64,000 nt of DNA from Ferruginibacter sp. (GCA_025352695.1 JANXSK010000122.1:31386-95385), one strand, 5' to 3'. Positions 51,901 to 61,068 are shown, counted from the first letter of the stretch. Notes: generated by a model not told the origin, from the letters alone. Made by a program: numbers and translations.

Positions 51901-54900
51901 AACAGCCAATGTGGAGTTTATAGAATTTTGGGTTCAGGATCCATTTATTAAAACGCCAGTTTCGCCAACAGCAGGGGGTAAATTATATTTTAATCTGGGT
52001 AATATTTCGGAAGATGTTTTAAAAGATGGAAGAAGATTTTACGAGAATGGATTGCCCACACCTAATGCACCTGCTCAGTTGGATACAACTACCGTTTGGG
52101 GGGCTGCACCTTTAAATCCTATTCAGGTAACAAATGCGTTTAGCAACGATCCAACAGAAAGACAATACCAGGATGTGGGTTTTGACGGATTAGATGATGC
52201 TGCCGAAAAAATAAAAAGAGCTCCTTATCTTGCTGCATTAGGTCCGATACTTAACAATGCCGCTTTGCAACAAGTTACCGCCGATCCTTCACTGGATGAT
52301 TACATACATTACAGGGATGCCGGATTTGCCAACACGGATGGAATTTTAAAAAGGTACAAAAATTTTAATAACCCACAGGGTAATTCAAAAATAAATGATG
52401 GCGCTGCATTTTCTTCTGCTGCAACTTTATACCCGGATGCAGAAGATTTAAATAAGGACAATACGATGAATGAATCGGAGGAATATTTTCAATATGTAGT
52501 GGACATAAAGCCTCAAACGGATCCCAACATGCAAATAGGAGTTAATTATATTGTTGATAAAAAAGCAGTTGCTGTAAAATTGGTGAATGGCAATACACGT
52601 ACCGAAACCTGGTACCAGTACCGTATACCAATAGGATCTTATAACAGAAAGATTGGGAATATTCCGGATTTTAAATCTATCCGTTTTATTAGAATGTTTC
52701 TTACAGGTTTTTCTGATTCCGTTGTTATGCGTTTTGGTAAACTTGAACTAACCAGAAATATCTGGCGCAGGTTTCAAAATAAAATCGATTCCTCCGGTAT
52801 TTATTCACCCATTACAAGCAGTGCAGATTTTAACGTGGGGGCAGTAAATATTGAAGAAAATGATAAGCGCTCTCCGTTGCCTTATAGAACACCAAAAGAG
52901 ATTCAACGTCAGCAGACGCAGAGTAATAATGGTGTAAATCTTTTGCAAAATGAACAAAGTATGACCTTGCAGTTTTGCGCCCTTGGTAAAAATGATACAC
53001 GAGGCGTATTTCAAACTTTTGCCAACAGGGATATACGTCAATATGGTAATTTAAGTATGTTCATTCACGCTGAAAATACAGTTAAATCACCTAACGGAAT
53101 TAAAGACAGGGATTTAAATGCAGTTATAAGAATAGGTACTGATTTTGTTAGCAATTATTACGAAATAAAAATTCCGCTTTATCTAACACCACTTTCTGCA
53201 AACACGTTAAACCCCAGCACCGATGCTTACAATGATACCTTGTGGCGGGCAATTAATAATTTAAATATCGACTTAACGCTTTTGCCTAAATTAAAACAAT
53301 TAAGAAATATACAGGGTGTACCAACAGTTATTTTTAGGAGTCGACAGGGTAATGGTCAAACCTATTCTATTTTAGGCGACCCCAACCTGGGAGAATTACG
53401 GGGTGTACTAATTGGGGTGGAAAATGTAAACAATCCAAATGCCTGTGGAGAAATCTGGGTAAATGAATTGAGGCTAAGTGCCATTAATGAAAAGGGTGGT
53501 TACGCAGCATTGGCTAGGATGGATATGAATATTGCAGACCTAGGTACTATTACCGGATCCATATCTACACACAGCAGTGGATTTGGTACAATTGAACAAA
53601 GAGTGGATGAAAGATACAGGGATAACATGACACAGTTTGACATAGCAACCAATTTAGAATTAGGTAAATTATTACCAAAAAAGGCAGCCATTTCAATACC
53701 GGTTTTTGCCAGCTATTCGCAAACAGTAAGCAAGCCGCTGTATGATCCATACGATTTGGATATTAAATTAAAAGATAAGCTCTCTGTATCGCCGGCCAAT
53801 AAGCGGGATTCTATTAACAATGCAGCGATAGATTTTACCAGCACAAAAACTGTCAATTTTACCAACGTTAGAAAAAATAGAATAGGAAATAAAAAGCCTA
53901 AAATTTATGATATTGAAAATGTGGATGTCAGCTATTCCTATATCAATATACAAGCGCACAATCCGTTGATTGAAAATAATGAAGTTACCAGACACAGGGG
54001 TGGTTTAGGGTATAATTTTGTGCCCAAGCCAAAGTATATAGAGCCATTCAAAAAACTGAAATTCTTTACTAAACGAAAAACACATTGGTTCGATCTGGTG
54101 AAAGATATTAATGTTAATCCTATCCCATCACAGCTAAGTTTTAGGGCAGATATTCAGCGCCAGTTTGGTGCCATCAGGCCACGCAGTGTAGGTTCCGATA
54201 AATATAAAATTCCCGAAACTTATGATAAATATTTTACGTTTCAGCGGGATTATATTGTACGTTGGGCATTAAGCCGTTCCATTAATTTTGATTTTAATGC
54301 CACTAATAATTCCCGTATTGATGAACCTTTTGGACGCATAGATAGCAAACAAAAGAAAGATACGGTATTGAAAAACTTATTAAGGGGAGGAAGAAATACA
54401 CTTTATAACCATACGGCTAATATGTCGTACACTTTGCCTACAGCTAAATTTCCTTTAATTGACTGGACAACTATCAACCTAAAATACCAGGCTACTTATC
54501 GTTGGATAGGTGCTTCCCGCCTGGCTGTTGAATTGGGTAACATTTTAGAAAACTCACAAACAAAAGAAGCAACAGCACAATTTGATTTAACGAGATTATA
54601 CAATAAATCTAAATTTTTTAAAGTAATTGATCAGCCTAAAACAGAGATAACAAAAAATGCTACAACCACCAGAATAGATACTATCTATAAATATGTTACA
54701 AAGAATGGTGTAAAAGTGAAGAAGATAAAACGTATAAAAACTGTAAAAGTTAAGGATCCCAATGCAATGCCTTCGGTAGGTGATATTGGTAGGGTGTTTG
54801 GTAAGCTCGTCAGCAGTTTAAAACAGGTAAATGTTTCGGTTTCTGAAAATGCCAATACCCGCTTGCCTGGTTATATGGATAGTACACAATCTATTGGGCG

Positions 54901-56227
54901 TAACTGGCGAAGTATGCAACCTGATTTTGGTTTTATTTCTGGCACACAGCCTGATGTGAATTGGCTTAACAATGCAGCCAGAAAAGGACTCATAACTAAG
55001 GATAGTAATTTTAGTACTATTTTTCAACAATCATTTGATCAACGGGTACTTTTAACTGCCCAGATAGAACCAATAAGGGACCTTGCAATTTCATTAAATT
55101 TAAATAAAACGTTTAATAAAAACTATTCTGAATTGTTTAAGGATACTACAGGTACCGGTAATAATTTTGGTCATTTAAGTCCGTATGCAGGCGGTAGTTT
55201 CGATATTAGTTATATCTCTTACAAAACCTTGTTCGGCAAATTTGACCCCAATAGAATTTCGGCGACTTTTCAAAAATTCCAGGATTATCGCCGGGTTATT
55301 TCTCAACGCCTGGGCACTGCAAATAAATATAATACTGGTATTCCTGCAGATGCTGATGGATATGCACACGGTTACAACCGTTATGCTACTGATGTATTGA
55401 TACCTGCATTTATAGCTGCCTACACAGGCAAAGATCCCAAGTTGATTGCGTTGATAGACCAAACCAACCCCAACATTAAAACCAATCCATACAAGGGGTA
55501 TATACCAAGGCCAAACTGGAAACTTGATTACACGGGATTAAGCCGTGTTAAAGGGCTCGAAAAGATATTTACTAATATCACTATTTCGCATGCATACAAT
55601 GGCAGCCTTAGTATGAATGGATTTACTTCTGCCTTATTTTATGCAGATACATCCCGTTATGGATATCCTTCTTTTTACGATACGATTTCTAAGAATTATA
55701 TTCCTTACTTTTTAGTGCCTAATATCACCATTACAGAACAGTTTGCACCATTGGTAGGTATCGATGTAATGTTTACAAACCAGTTGCAGTTTAAGATTGA
55801 CTATACCAAGCAACGTACTTTAAGTTTAAGTCTTATAGATTTTCAGTTGAGTGAAACCCGGTCAACAGAATTTGCTATTGGAGCAGGTTATCGAAAACGT
55901 GGATTGAAATTATTTGGGGGTTTAAAATTGCCTAAATTTTTAAGTAAAGCCGGATCTGGTAAATTAGACAATGAAATTAATTTTCGGTTTGATATGAAAA
56001 TACGGGATAATGTTACAGTCAATAATCGATTAGATCAGCTAGCAACATTGCCCACAGGCGGCAGTAAAGAAATAACCATTAGCCCAACAATTGATTACTA
56101 CCTCAACAGCCGGATAAATTTAAAATTCTATTTTGATCAGCGTCGTATAATACCATACATATCTTCCAGTGCACCCATTACCAATACCAGGGCAGGGGTA
56201 CAAATACGGGTCTCACTGGCACAGTAA
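48929..56227 (+). CDS. sprA: SprA, outer-membrane translocon of the type IX secretion system
   Basis: 2432 aa from ATG 48929, near the usual SprA/Sov size. Known SprA forms a giant 36-strand beta barrel through which folded CTD-bearing cargo leaves the cell, and it is needed for gliding. Signal peptide or anchor about 1-32 (IVVFIFISLSITAQ). Recognisable SprA stretches: ISPQGNVDITAGYQGQNIKNPTLPERARKNGGFDFNMNAQVNVNA, INYNTLANFGQDNQLKLDYSGVDDEIIKRIEAGSV, YIDDFEGSKSGIDLR, and a C terminus of regular beta strands ending RAGVQIRVSLAQ. Linked to ruvA. Cargo candidates in this window are at 2244, 7740 and 58414. A weak hairpin (56251-56272, two mismatches, then TTTTT) may terminate it. Confidence 0.95.
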   Translation: MFFKRKLLPRVIGFGLGQIVVFIFISLSITAQNNTASKRSAFAGDTTLPKGLPYPIHDNRGDFLSSGKRNTYDFNKPSNITDSVAYDFNTRLYTLYEKIGNKYYRTPTTYTFEEYWQMRDRQSEIDYFKKRANTMNLLNRKLTKPKLSLYDNLFNRLFGNGKIEISPQGNVDITAGYQGQNIKNPTLPERARKNGGFDFNMNAQVNVNANIGDKLKFPINYNTLANFGQDNQLKLDYSGVDDEIIKRIEAGSVQFTSRSTFIPGSQQLFGLKTQLQFGKLNVTTVLAYQKSTRQTANLQGGASSQIIDLKADEYEENRHFLLGQYFKDNYNTVMAKLPAVTTPVQILRLEVWVTNKNGSTTNTRDIVGLMDLGEKNPFLAPPTVNVLSNFAPPANGTNDLYSKIITNSSNRNSALVVSNLQALGLAPVQDFEKIFARKLDSTQYIFNRQVGYISLGQPLQPDEVLAVAYQYSYNGKIYQVGEFSQDLPPDSTAATQKVLFLKLLKATSQRTKLPIWQLMMKNVYSVGYGSLTSTDFKLNLLYQEPSLGWKRYVPFGDKNQGTPILTLVNLDRLNNNMDPQPDGVFDYVEGFTVLSQYSRIVFPVLQPFGRDLASQIYNVVPSTAKDTLYYALYDSIKAVAQQFPNLNRFVLKGSARSSGSSDISIGYNIPKGSVTVTAGGQRLIEGADYDINYDLGTIKVTNQAILNAGLPVQVNFENNAGFGMQQKGYVGLRLDYLAKNTLKEQLAIGGTMVRLSERPFFTKNNIGEDPIKNTMYGLDVNYRRDVPRLTKLLDKLPFYSTTVPSRINFYAEGAYLQPGHASQIGKGTAGTVYIDDFEGSKSGIDLRFPAISWSLASTPQGATDEAGNAILKEGSLNNNLDYGKNRAKIAWYQIEPALQLYKGANNPLGADREELSDPRVRLVSQSEIFPQRTTDYGQNQLTTFDLAYYPDQKGPYNFDASSASIDANNRLKNPAQRWGGLMRNIDQTDFETANVEFIEFWVQDPFIKTPVSPTAGGKLYFNLGNISEDVLKDGRRFYENGLPTPNAPAQLDTTTVWGAAPLNPIQVTNAFSNDPTERQYQDVGFDGLDDAAEKIKRAPYLAALGPILNNAALQQVTADPSLDDYIHYRDAGFANTDGILKRYKNFNNPQGNSKINDGAAFSSAATLYPDAEDLNKDNTMNESEEYFQYVVDIKPQTDPNMQIGVNYIVDKKAVAVKLVNGNTRTETWYQYRIPIGSYNRKIGNIPDFKSIRFIRMFLTGFSDSVVMRFGKLELTRNIWRRFQNKIDSSGIYSPITSSADFNVGAVNIEENDKRSPLPYRTPKEIQRQQTQSNNGVNLLQNEQSMTLQFCALGKNDTRGVFQTFANRDIRQYGNLSMFIHAENTVKSPNGIKDRDLNAVIRIGTDFVSNYYEIKIPLYLTPLSANTLNPSTDAYNDTLWRAINNLNIDLTLLPKLKQLRNIQGVPTVIFRSRQGNGQTYSILGDPNLGELRGVLIGVENVNNPNACGEIWVNELRLSAINEKGGYAALARMDMNIADLGTITGSISTHSSGFGTIEQRVDERYRDNMTQFDIATNLELGKLLPKKAAISIPVFASYSQTVSKPLYDPYDLDIKLKDKLSVSPANKRDSINNAAIDFTSTKTVNFTNVRKNRIGNKKPKIYDIENVDVSYSYINIQAHNPLIENNEVTRHRGGLGYNFVPKPKYIEPFKKLKFFTKRKTHWFDLVKDINVNPIPSQLSFRADIQRQFGAIRPRSVGSDKYKIPETYDKYFTFQRDYIVRWALSRSINFDFNATNNSRIDEPFGRIDSKQKKDTVLKNLLRGGRNTLYNHTANMSYTLPTAKFPLIDWTTINLKYQATYRWIGASRLAVELGNILENSQTKEATAQFDLTRLYNKSKFFKVIDQPKTEITKNATTTRIDTIYKYVTKNGVKVKKIKRIKTVKVKDPNAMPSVGDIGRVFGKLVSSLKQVNVSVSENANTRLPGYMDSTQSIGRNWRSMQPDFGFISGTQPDVNWLNNAARKGLITKDSNFSTIFQQSFDQRVLLTAQIEPIRDLAISLNLNKTFNKNYSELFKDTTGTGNNFGHLSPYAGGSFDISYISYKTLFGKFDPNRISATFQKFQDYRRVISQRLGTANKYNTGIPADADGYAHGYNRYATDVLIPAFIAAYTGKDPKLIALIDQTNPNIKTNPYKGYIPRPNWKLDYTGLSRVKGLEKIFTNITISHAYNGSLSMNGFTSALFYADTSRYGYPSFYDTISKNYIPYFLVPNITITEQFAPLVGIDVMFTNQLQFKIDYTKQRTLSLSLIDFQLSETRSTEFAIGAGYRKRGLKLFGGLKLPKFLSKAGSGKLDNEINFRFDMKIRDNVTVNNRLDQLATLPTGGSKEITISPTIDYYLNSRINLKFYFDQRRIIPYISSSAPITNTRAGVQIRVSLAQ

Positions 56228-56326
56228 TCTTACAATCTGTTTTATATCCAATCCTCACTGTGAAGTGGAGATTTTTGTTATAGAATGGTTTTGCTTACAG
56301 GTATTTTTGTCCAGGCATTTGTATTA

Positions 56327-56359
56327 CATAGCAGCATCGTTGCATCGCCCTCTTTTACT
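56327..56359 (+). repeat. Two overlapping dispersed-repeat matches after sprA
   Basis: CATAGCAGCATCGTTG (56327-56342) is identical to 44974-44989. GTTGCATCGCCCTCTTTTACT (56339-56359) matches the plus-strand repeat at 14195-14215 in 17 of 21 positions. This is where the two repeat motifs join. Confidence 0.6.
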
Positions 56360-56574
56360 TTTGTGCAGCAATGAACAAGCAGTATTTAATGCATCACCAG
56401 ATTCTAAGAAAGCTGTTGTGGAAAAATGAGCTAATAAGCCCGCAGGTGAAAAATTATTATAAATATATATGCGGAACCTAAATATATTTTGCACAATTTA
56501 AACTTACTCCCCAAGATATTAAACTGAGCCGTTTATTCCGCCTGTCAACGCTCCAACAGCAGCCTGGTCACAAA

Positions 56575-56625
56575 CCTGTAACTTAAAGATTCAACTGCAA
56601 AGCAGTTAAATCTTTAAGTTACAGG
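56575..56625. repeat. Long hairpin with 24-bp arms
   Basis: Arms 56575-56598 and 56602-56625 pair at 23 of 24 positions (one C/A mismatch), loop of AAA. Arm starts CCTGTAACTTAAAGATT and ends AACTGC. Too long and without a T-run to be an ordinary terminator; may be an element end, a DNA hairpin or an RNA structure. Confidence 0.85.
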
Positions 56626-56865
56626 CAATACAGAAATGTCAGTTCCGCTCAAAAGAAGAAATGGCAGGATAGTCTCTACTCCTTTATTAAAAAATACAAA
56701 ATTGCCATTAAGTGTTACCGGATAACTTTAATGTAAAATCTGGGTTTATAGCTGGACAATATTAAATTATCACAAGCGGTCGTAAATATGGCAGGTAGCT
56801 CCCTTAATTTAAAGCCTTTAAATCTTATTTTGCAAAAATGTAAATGAAACAAATTATCTAAAAAC

Positions 56866-56894
56866 AAAACACCCTTCTTTTGGAAGGGCGTTTT
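56866..56894. terminator. Terminator of the 56917 gene
   Basis: AAAAC-CCCTTC / GAAGGG-GTTTT stem (56866-56877 with 56883-56894), one mismatch; 22 bases past the minus-strand stop. Confidence 0.75.
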
Positions 56895-56916
56895 AATAAA
56901 CCAAACACAAATTATT

Positions 56917-57402
56917 TTACTTTTTAACTTTTTTTAGCAGCATCACATAACCAGATAAATTTTTCTTATTTTTATTAACCTGTACAGGTTTCATCATATG
57001 GTATTCTGATAATTTTGGGATATAGGAATAGCTGATTACATTCCCATCTACATCACCCCATTGTTTTTTCTCATAAACAACTTGCTTTTCTTCCCAATCA
57101 TACATTCTTACTTCATATAATTTTGATGTCATCTCTCCAATAAAAACAAATTGGTACCAACTACCTTCCGTTAATGGAACAATAACGGGCATTTCGTATT
57201 CGCTTTCCATTTTTATGACAGCTTCTTTTAAAACAACAAAACCTTGTTCAATAAGTTCTTGTTTTACACTATCGGCCTGGTGTAAAATAGAAGGGTCAGC
57301 GCCAGCAGATCTTGTGGTAACATTTTGAGAAACGGTTACTTTTCCAAGAAAAAGTACCAAAAGTAGTAGTAGTATTAATTTAAAGTTTTTCATTGTTTTC
57401 AT
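56917..57402 (-). CDS. Secreted protein of unknown function
   Basis: 161 aa; a second Met at codon 4 is equally possible. Signal peptide (KNFKLILLLLLVLFLGKVTVSQ). The mature part (about 135 aa) is beta-rich with a GSWYQFVFIGEMTSKLYEVRMYDWEEKQV block and a C-terminal NLSGYVMLLKK. No enzymatic motif or known domain. It stands alone, with its own terminator. Exported to the periplasm or outer membrane by signal peptide only; no T9SS domain. Confidence 0.65.
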   Translation of the reverse strand: MKTMKNFKLILLLLLVLFLGKVTVSQNVTTRSAGADPSILHQADSVKQELIEQGFVVLKEAVIKMESEYEMPVIVPLTEGSWYQFVFIGEMTSKLYEVRMYDWEEKQVVYEKKQWGDVDGNVISYSYIPKLSEYHMMKPVQVNKNKKNLSGYVMLLKKVKK

Positions 57403-57570
57403 GTGAGGTAAGGTAGATATTGGGTAAACTTGTTAATAAAATAGGCGTTTATAAACCTCCCTAAATTGTATTCTGGGGTTATAAATTAACTCATTAAATT
57501 ATAAGTAAAACTACTAACGAAATTTTATAGAAAATGTTATTTAACAACAAATAATAAATTAAATTTAAAG

Positions 57571-58335
57571 CTATTGGGTGTTTTTGTGAAAATAATAAGC
57601 GCCTGCCTGTTGAGTACAAGTTATTATCAAATCGTTAATACAAACATGACTTGGTAATTGTGCACAATAAAAAATAGTATCGGCAATATCTTCAGGTTTT
57701 AAGGGTACTATTCCTTCGTAAGTAGATGCTGCTTTATTTTCATTGCCTTTAAACCGTACAAGGGCAAATTCGGTTTCAACAGCTCCCGGATGTATACCTG
57801 TAACCTTGATATTGTATTTCAACAGATCAATGCGCATGGCTTTATTGATTGCATCTACTGCAAATTTACTTGCACAATAAACGTTTCCTTTTTCATATAC
57901 TTCTTTTCCTGCTATTGAACCCATATTGATGATGTGACCTTTTTTTTGAGCTATCATTAGTGGAACAATTGCTTTGCTTACATATAACAATCCATGTACA
58001 TTGGTATTTAACATAGTTTCCCAATCATCCATATCTGCGTTTTCGAACGAATCTCTTCCTGCGGCGAGCCCGGCATTGTTTATTAAAATGTCAATCTTTT
58101 GCCATTCTACTGGTAAATTGGCAAAAGTATTTTCTACCGTTTTTCTATCCTGCACATCAAATTGTAAAACCAATACGTTTACCTGGTAGTCAGTTTCAAT
58201 GGTTGTTTTTAATAATTGTAACCTATCAATTCTTCTTCCTGTTACAATTAAGTTGTATCCGGCTGCAGCAAATTTTTTTGCGCAGGCTTCTCCAATGCCA
58301 GCAGTAGCACCTGTTATCAACACAATTTTATTCAT
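57571..58335 (-). CDS. SDR family NAD(P)-dependent oxidoreductase (YdfG-like)
   Basis: 254 aa from ATG 58335; the alternative TTG at 58341 lies within the -7 box. Classical short-chain dehydrogenase: ITGATAGIGEACAKKFAAAGYNLIVTGRR with the Arg-Arg after the second strand favouring NADP, NNAGLAAG, NMGSIAGKEVYEKGNVYCASKFAV (catalytic Ser, Tyr and Lys), and HPGAVETEFALVRF. The YdfG group oxidises 3-hydroxy acids such as serine or 3-hydroxypropionate; the true substrate is not known. Confidence 0.9.
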   Translation of the reverse strand: MNKIVLITGATAGIGEACAKKFAAAGYNLIVTGRRIDRLQLLKTTIETDYQVNVLVLQFDVQDRKTVENTFANLPVEWQKIDILINNAGLAAGRDSFENADMDDWETMLNTNVHGLLYVSKAIVPLMIAQKKGHIINMGSIAGKEVYEKGNVYCASKFAVDAINKAMRIDLLKYNIKVTGIHPGAVETEFALVRFKGNENKAASTYEGIVPLKPEDIADTIFYCAQLPSHVCINDLIITCTQQAGAYYFHKNTQ

Positions 58336-58338
58336 AGC

Positions 58339-58346
58339 CAAAATTA
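58339..58346 (-). promoter_or_regulatory. -7 promoter box (TAATTTTG) of the SDR gene
   Basis: Exact TAnnTTTG match; only 3 bases (GCT) separate it from the ATG at 58335, implying a leaderless mRNA. Confidence 0.55.
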
Positions 58347-58413
58347 ATATAGTTAATCTGTAAATTACCGGGAATCAAATAAACCAATGCTCTAAGTATA
58401 AAATTTAATTTAC

Positions 58414-61068
58414 TTATCTTAATAATACGGCATAGCCTTTCCTAACAATTATTTCACCCTTAAAAGTTGTTCCTTCTGCCATCCACACATACGTGCCAGG
58501 ATCTTGTGGATTACCATTAAAAGTTCCATCCCAACCTTTACCTTTTTGACTTGTATAAAATAATAATTTGCCCCAACGGTTAAATACCCTGAAATATTTG
58601 AGTAATTTCATACCCAGTAAAATCGGTTTTAAAATTTCATTGTTATTGTCGTTGTTGGGCGAAAATGCTGATGGCACATAAAAACTTGGAGGTACTTTAT
58701 AAAGCTTTATATTAATGGTATCGCTAGCCTGACAGCCGGCAGCACTTGTTACCAGTAAATGGTAGGTAATATTATCTTCTGGTAATGCTACAGGATTGGA
58801 TATGGCAGCGTTGCTGAGCCAGGTAGCAGGTTGCCATAAATAAGTACTTCCTCCGGTACCATTTAATAATATTGGTTCACCAAGTATGGCAGTTGTGTCA
58901 GCTGGTCCAGCGTTGGCAATTACCAAAGGATCTACAAATAAAACAACTGTGTCAAATGCAGGTTTTAGGCAACCAACCACATCCCGAACTGCTACAATAT
59001 ATTGCGTTGTTACAGTTGGGCTAATTGCAAATGGGTTTGCTATATTAGTCGCAGATAAAAAAGTTGCCGGCGACCATTGATAAGAAATTCCTCCGGTTGC
59101 TTTTAACTGTGTAGAAAACTTAAAACAAACAGTTGTATCTCTACCTGCATTGGCTGGTGGATAAGGAAGTGTTGTTATTGTAATAGCTGAGGAAGCCCTG
59201 CATTTACCTACATTTCCTACCACTTGATAAGTAATTACTGAAACAAGGGGATTGGCAAAAGGTTTTTTTGCTGTATCACTACTTAAATAGGTTGCGGGTG
59301 TCCATACATACTGAAGGGCATTACTCGTTGTGTTAAGCAATAATCCATCTGTTCTGCAAATAGTGGTGTCTTTTCCTGCATCAATCGTTACGGATCTTGT
59401 TACATCAACAAAAATTGAATCTTTGTTGGAACAGCCAATTGCATCTGTTAGTGTTACAAAGTAGGTTGTTGGAACATCCGGACTTACCAATGGGTTAGGG
59501 CTGTTAACATTATTAATATTGTAATTGGGACTCCATACAAAATTGCCGGTATTATTAGTTTTTAGTTGAAGGGTATCAATAAAACAAATTAAAGTATCGT
59601 GGGTAAATAAATTAATGTTAGGGCTGTTTGCTATGGTAATAAAATGATTGACGGTATCAATACATCCAAATGTACTGCCTACAATTAATTGTACTTTATA
59701 GGTTCCTGTATCAGGATAAATGTAGATAGGATTTTGTGAAATACTTGTGTCAGATAGTACCGCAAGATTACCAAAGTTCCATTGCCATCCTGTAGGTACT
59801 CCAAATTTTGCTTTGGTAGTATCCATGAATTGTACGGGAGCTCCTTTACACAGTGGTGCATTGGCAATAAATCCCGGAAAAAAACCAGGATAGACTTTTA
59901 CAGTAAGTGTCGTTGCATCTGCACAAAGGCCAGCGAGCGAAACTCTTAATTTTAATTTGTACACTCCCGTATCAGTGTATGTATGCGTTGGGGTTGGTGT
60001 ATTGGAAGTATTTAAGGGTCCCGAAACAGAATCTCCGAAATCCCAGAAATAATCTATCCCCGAAGGATTGATGGCATCATTTTTAAATGAAACATTAAAG
60101 CCATCACATGTGGTTGGGATAGGATTTAATAAGGCTCTTGTAGCAGAACAATCCTTAACTTTTATGTGTAACTCTTTCCTTGTTTCTGCAATTCTTACAC
60201 CTTTTCTGTATTCAGTTACGCAAACGGTTACAGCATATTCTCCAGTATTATAAATTGGAGGTGCAGTGCCACTAATTACACCGGTTTTTGGATTAATGGT
60301 CACACTCTTTCCTAAAGGAATTGAACCATCGTACAATGAAAAATAAGGAACAGATGTATAGGGTGGAGTGGCGGCAATTGCGGGTACAGGATTACCCGAG
60401 GAACCACCATTAAAAGACGTGCAAAAAGAATAACTAAGTGAATCGCCATCTAAATCAGTTGCAGTAAATGGATAAACAAAAAAACTGTTCTCGCATATAA
60501 CAGCTGTATCATTTATAGGAAATGTGGGACTATTATTTTTATTTGCATCTGGCACTAAAGGCAAAATGCCAGGAATTTGAATGGTATATGTATTACCAAT
60601 ATTACCTGAATTAACAATATTGTCCATATTCTCAATACGACAACAACGCTGGTAACTTATGGTATAACCATTTGTTGAAGCAGGTAGCTCATAGTTATCC
60701 AATACGTAGGTTACTATCTTATAGTAGCATTCTGCCTGGTTGCCTGTAATACATGGATCGTCAAATCGTTTTTCTAATTTGTATTCATCTCTTTTTTGTA
60801 CAGTAACGTTTGCATACTCAGAGAACGATACACTATTGAATATTGTAAATGGCACCTCAAGGTCTACTTGCCCCCCAGGTGCGTTAGGTATTGCATCTGT
60901 TGCATAACAATCTACGTAAATAGTAAGTGATATTTTATATCTTAAGTTGGAAGGATTACTTATGCCCGGACCTAAATACTGATAGGTGAAAAAACCTCCT
61001 TTTATGTGACGACTGAAAACAGAGAAACAGCAGAGGAATAGGAATATCGTAAGCAAAATTTTTCTCAT
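58414..61068 (-). CDS. PKD-repeat surface protein with gliding-motility (type B) C-terminal domain
   Basis: 884 aa. Signal peptide (MRKILLTIFLFLCCFSVFS). The first 330 residues form a conserved domain (HIKGGFFTYQYLGPG, YQRCCRIENMDNI, GDSLSYSFCTSFNGG, PKTGVISGTAPPIYNTGEYAVTVCVTEYRKG). Two PKD domains follow (YFWDFGDSVSG with THTYTDTGVYKLKLRV; WQWNFGNLAVL with YIYPDTGTYKVQLIV), then four repeats of about 85 residues with the pattern 'DTTICR... YVWTPATYLSSD... NPLV... TYQVVG' and PFANP-like turns. The end (FYVPSAFSPNNDNNNEIL ... FRVFNRWGKLLFYT, GWDGTFNGNPQDPGTYVWMAEG) is the gliding motility-associated C-terminal domain, a T9SS type B signal. A large adhesin-like surface protein. Confidence 0.9.
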   Translation of the reverse strand: MRKILLTIFLFLCCFSVFSRHIKGGFFTYQYLGPGISNPSNLRYKISLTIYVDCYATDAIPNAPGGQVDLEVPFTIFNSVSFSEYANVTVQKRDEYKLEKRFDDPCITGNQAECYYKIVTYVLDNYELPASTNGYTISYQRCCRIENMDNIVNSGNIGNTYTIQIPGILPLVPDANKNNSPTFPINDTAVICENSFFVYPFTATDLDGDSLSYSFCTSFNGGSSGNPVPAIAATPPYTSVPYFSLYDGSIPLGKSVTINPKTGVISGTAPPIYNTGEYAVTVCVTEYRKGVRIAETRKELHIKVKDCSATRALLNPIPTTCDGFNVSFKNDAINPSGIDYFWDFGDSVSGPLNTSNTPTPTHTYTDTGVYKLKLRVSLAGLCADATTLTVKVYPGFFPGFIANAPLCKGAPVQFMDTTKAKFGVPTGWQWNFGNLAVLSDTSISQNPIYIYPDTGTYKVQLIVGSTFGCIDTVNHFITIANSPNINLFTHDTLICFIDTLQLKTNNTGNFVWSPNYNINNVNSPNPLVSPDVPTTYFVTLTDAIGCSNKDSIFVDVTRSVTIDAGKDTTICRTDGLLLNTTSNALQYVWTPATYLSSDTAKKPFANPLVSVITYQVVGNVGKCRASSAITITTLPYPPANAGRDTTVCFKFSTQLKATGGISYQWSPATFLSATNIANPFAISPTVTTQYIVAVRDVVGCLKPAFDTVVLFVDPLVIANAGPADTTAILGEPILLNGTGGSTYLWQPATWLSNAAISNPVALPEDNITYHLLVTSAAGCQASDTINIKLYKVPPSFYVPSAFSPNNDNNNEILKPILLGMKLLKYFRVFNRWGKLLFYTSQKGKGWDGTFNGNPQDPGTYVWMAEGTTFKGEIIVRKGYAVLLR

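Larger units (their letters stand above)
56228..56916. other. 689-bp stretch without an intact gene
   Basis: Contains a weak hairpin after sprA (56251-56272), two dispersed-repeat copies (56327-56359), short coding-like fragments (36 codons at 56371; KKKWQDSLYSFIKKYK near 56660) without recognised homology, the long hairpin at 56575-56625 and the terminator at 56866-56894. It looks like degraded accessory DNA. Confidence 0.6.

Noticed and set aside
56371..56481. 36-codon frame MNKQYLMHHQILRK... after sprA
   Set aside because: Reads like coding sequence but has no recognised family and lies next to repeat fragments; may be a gene scrap.
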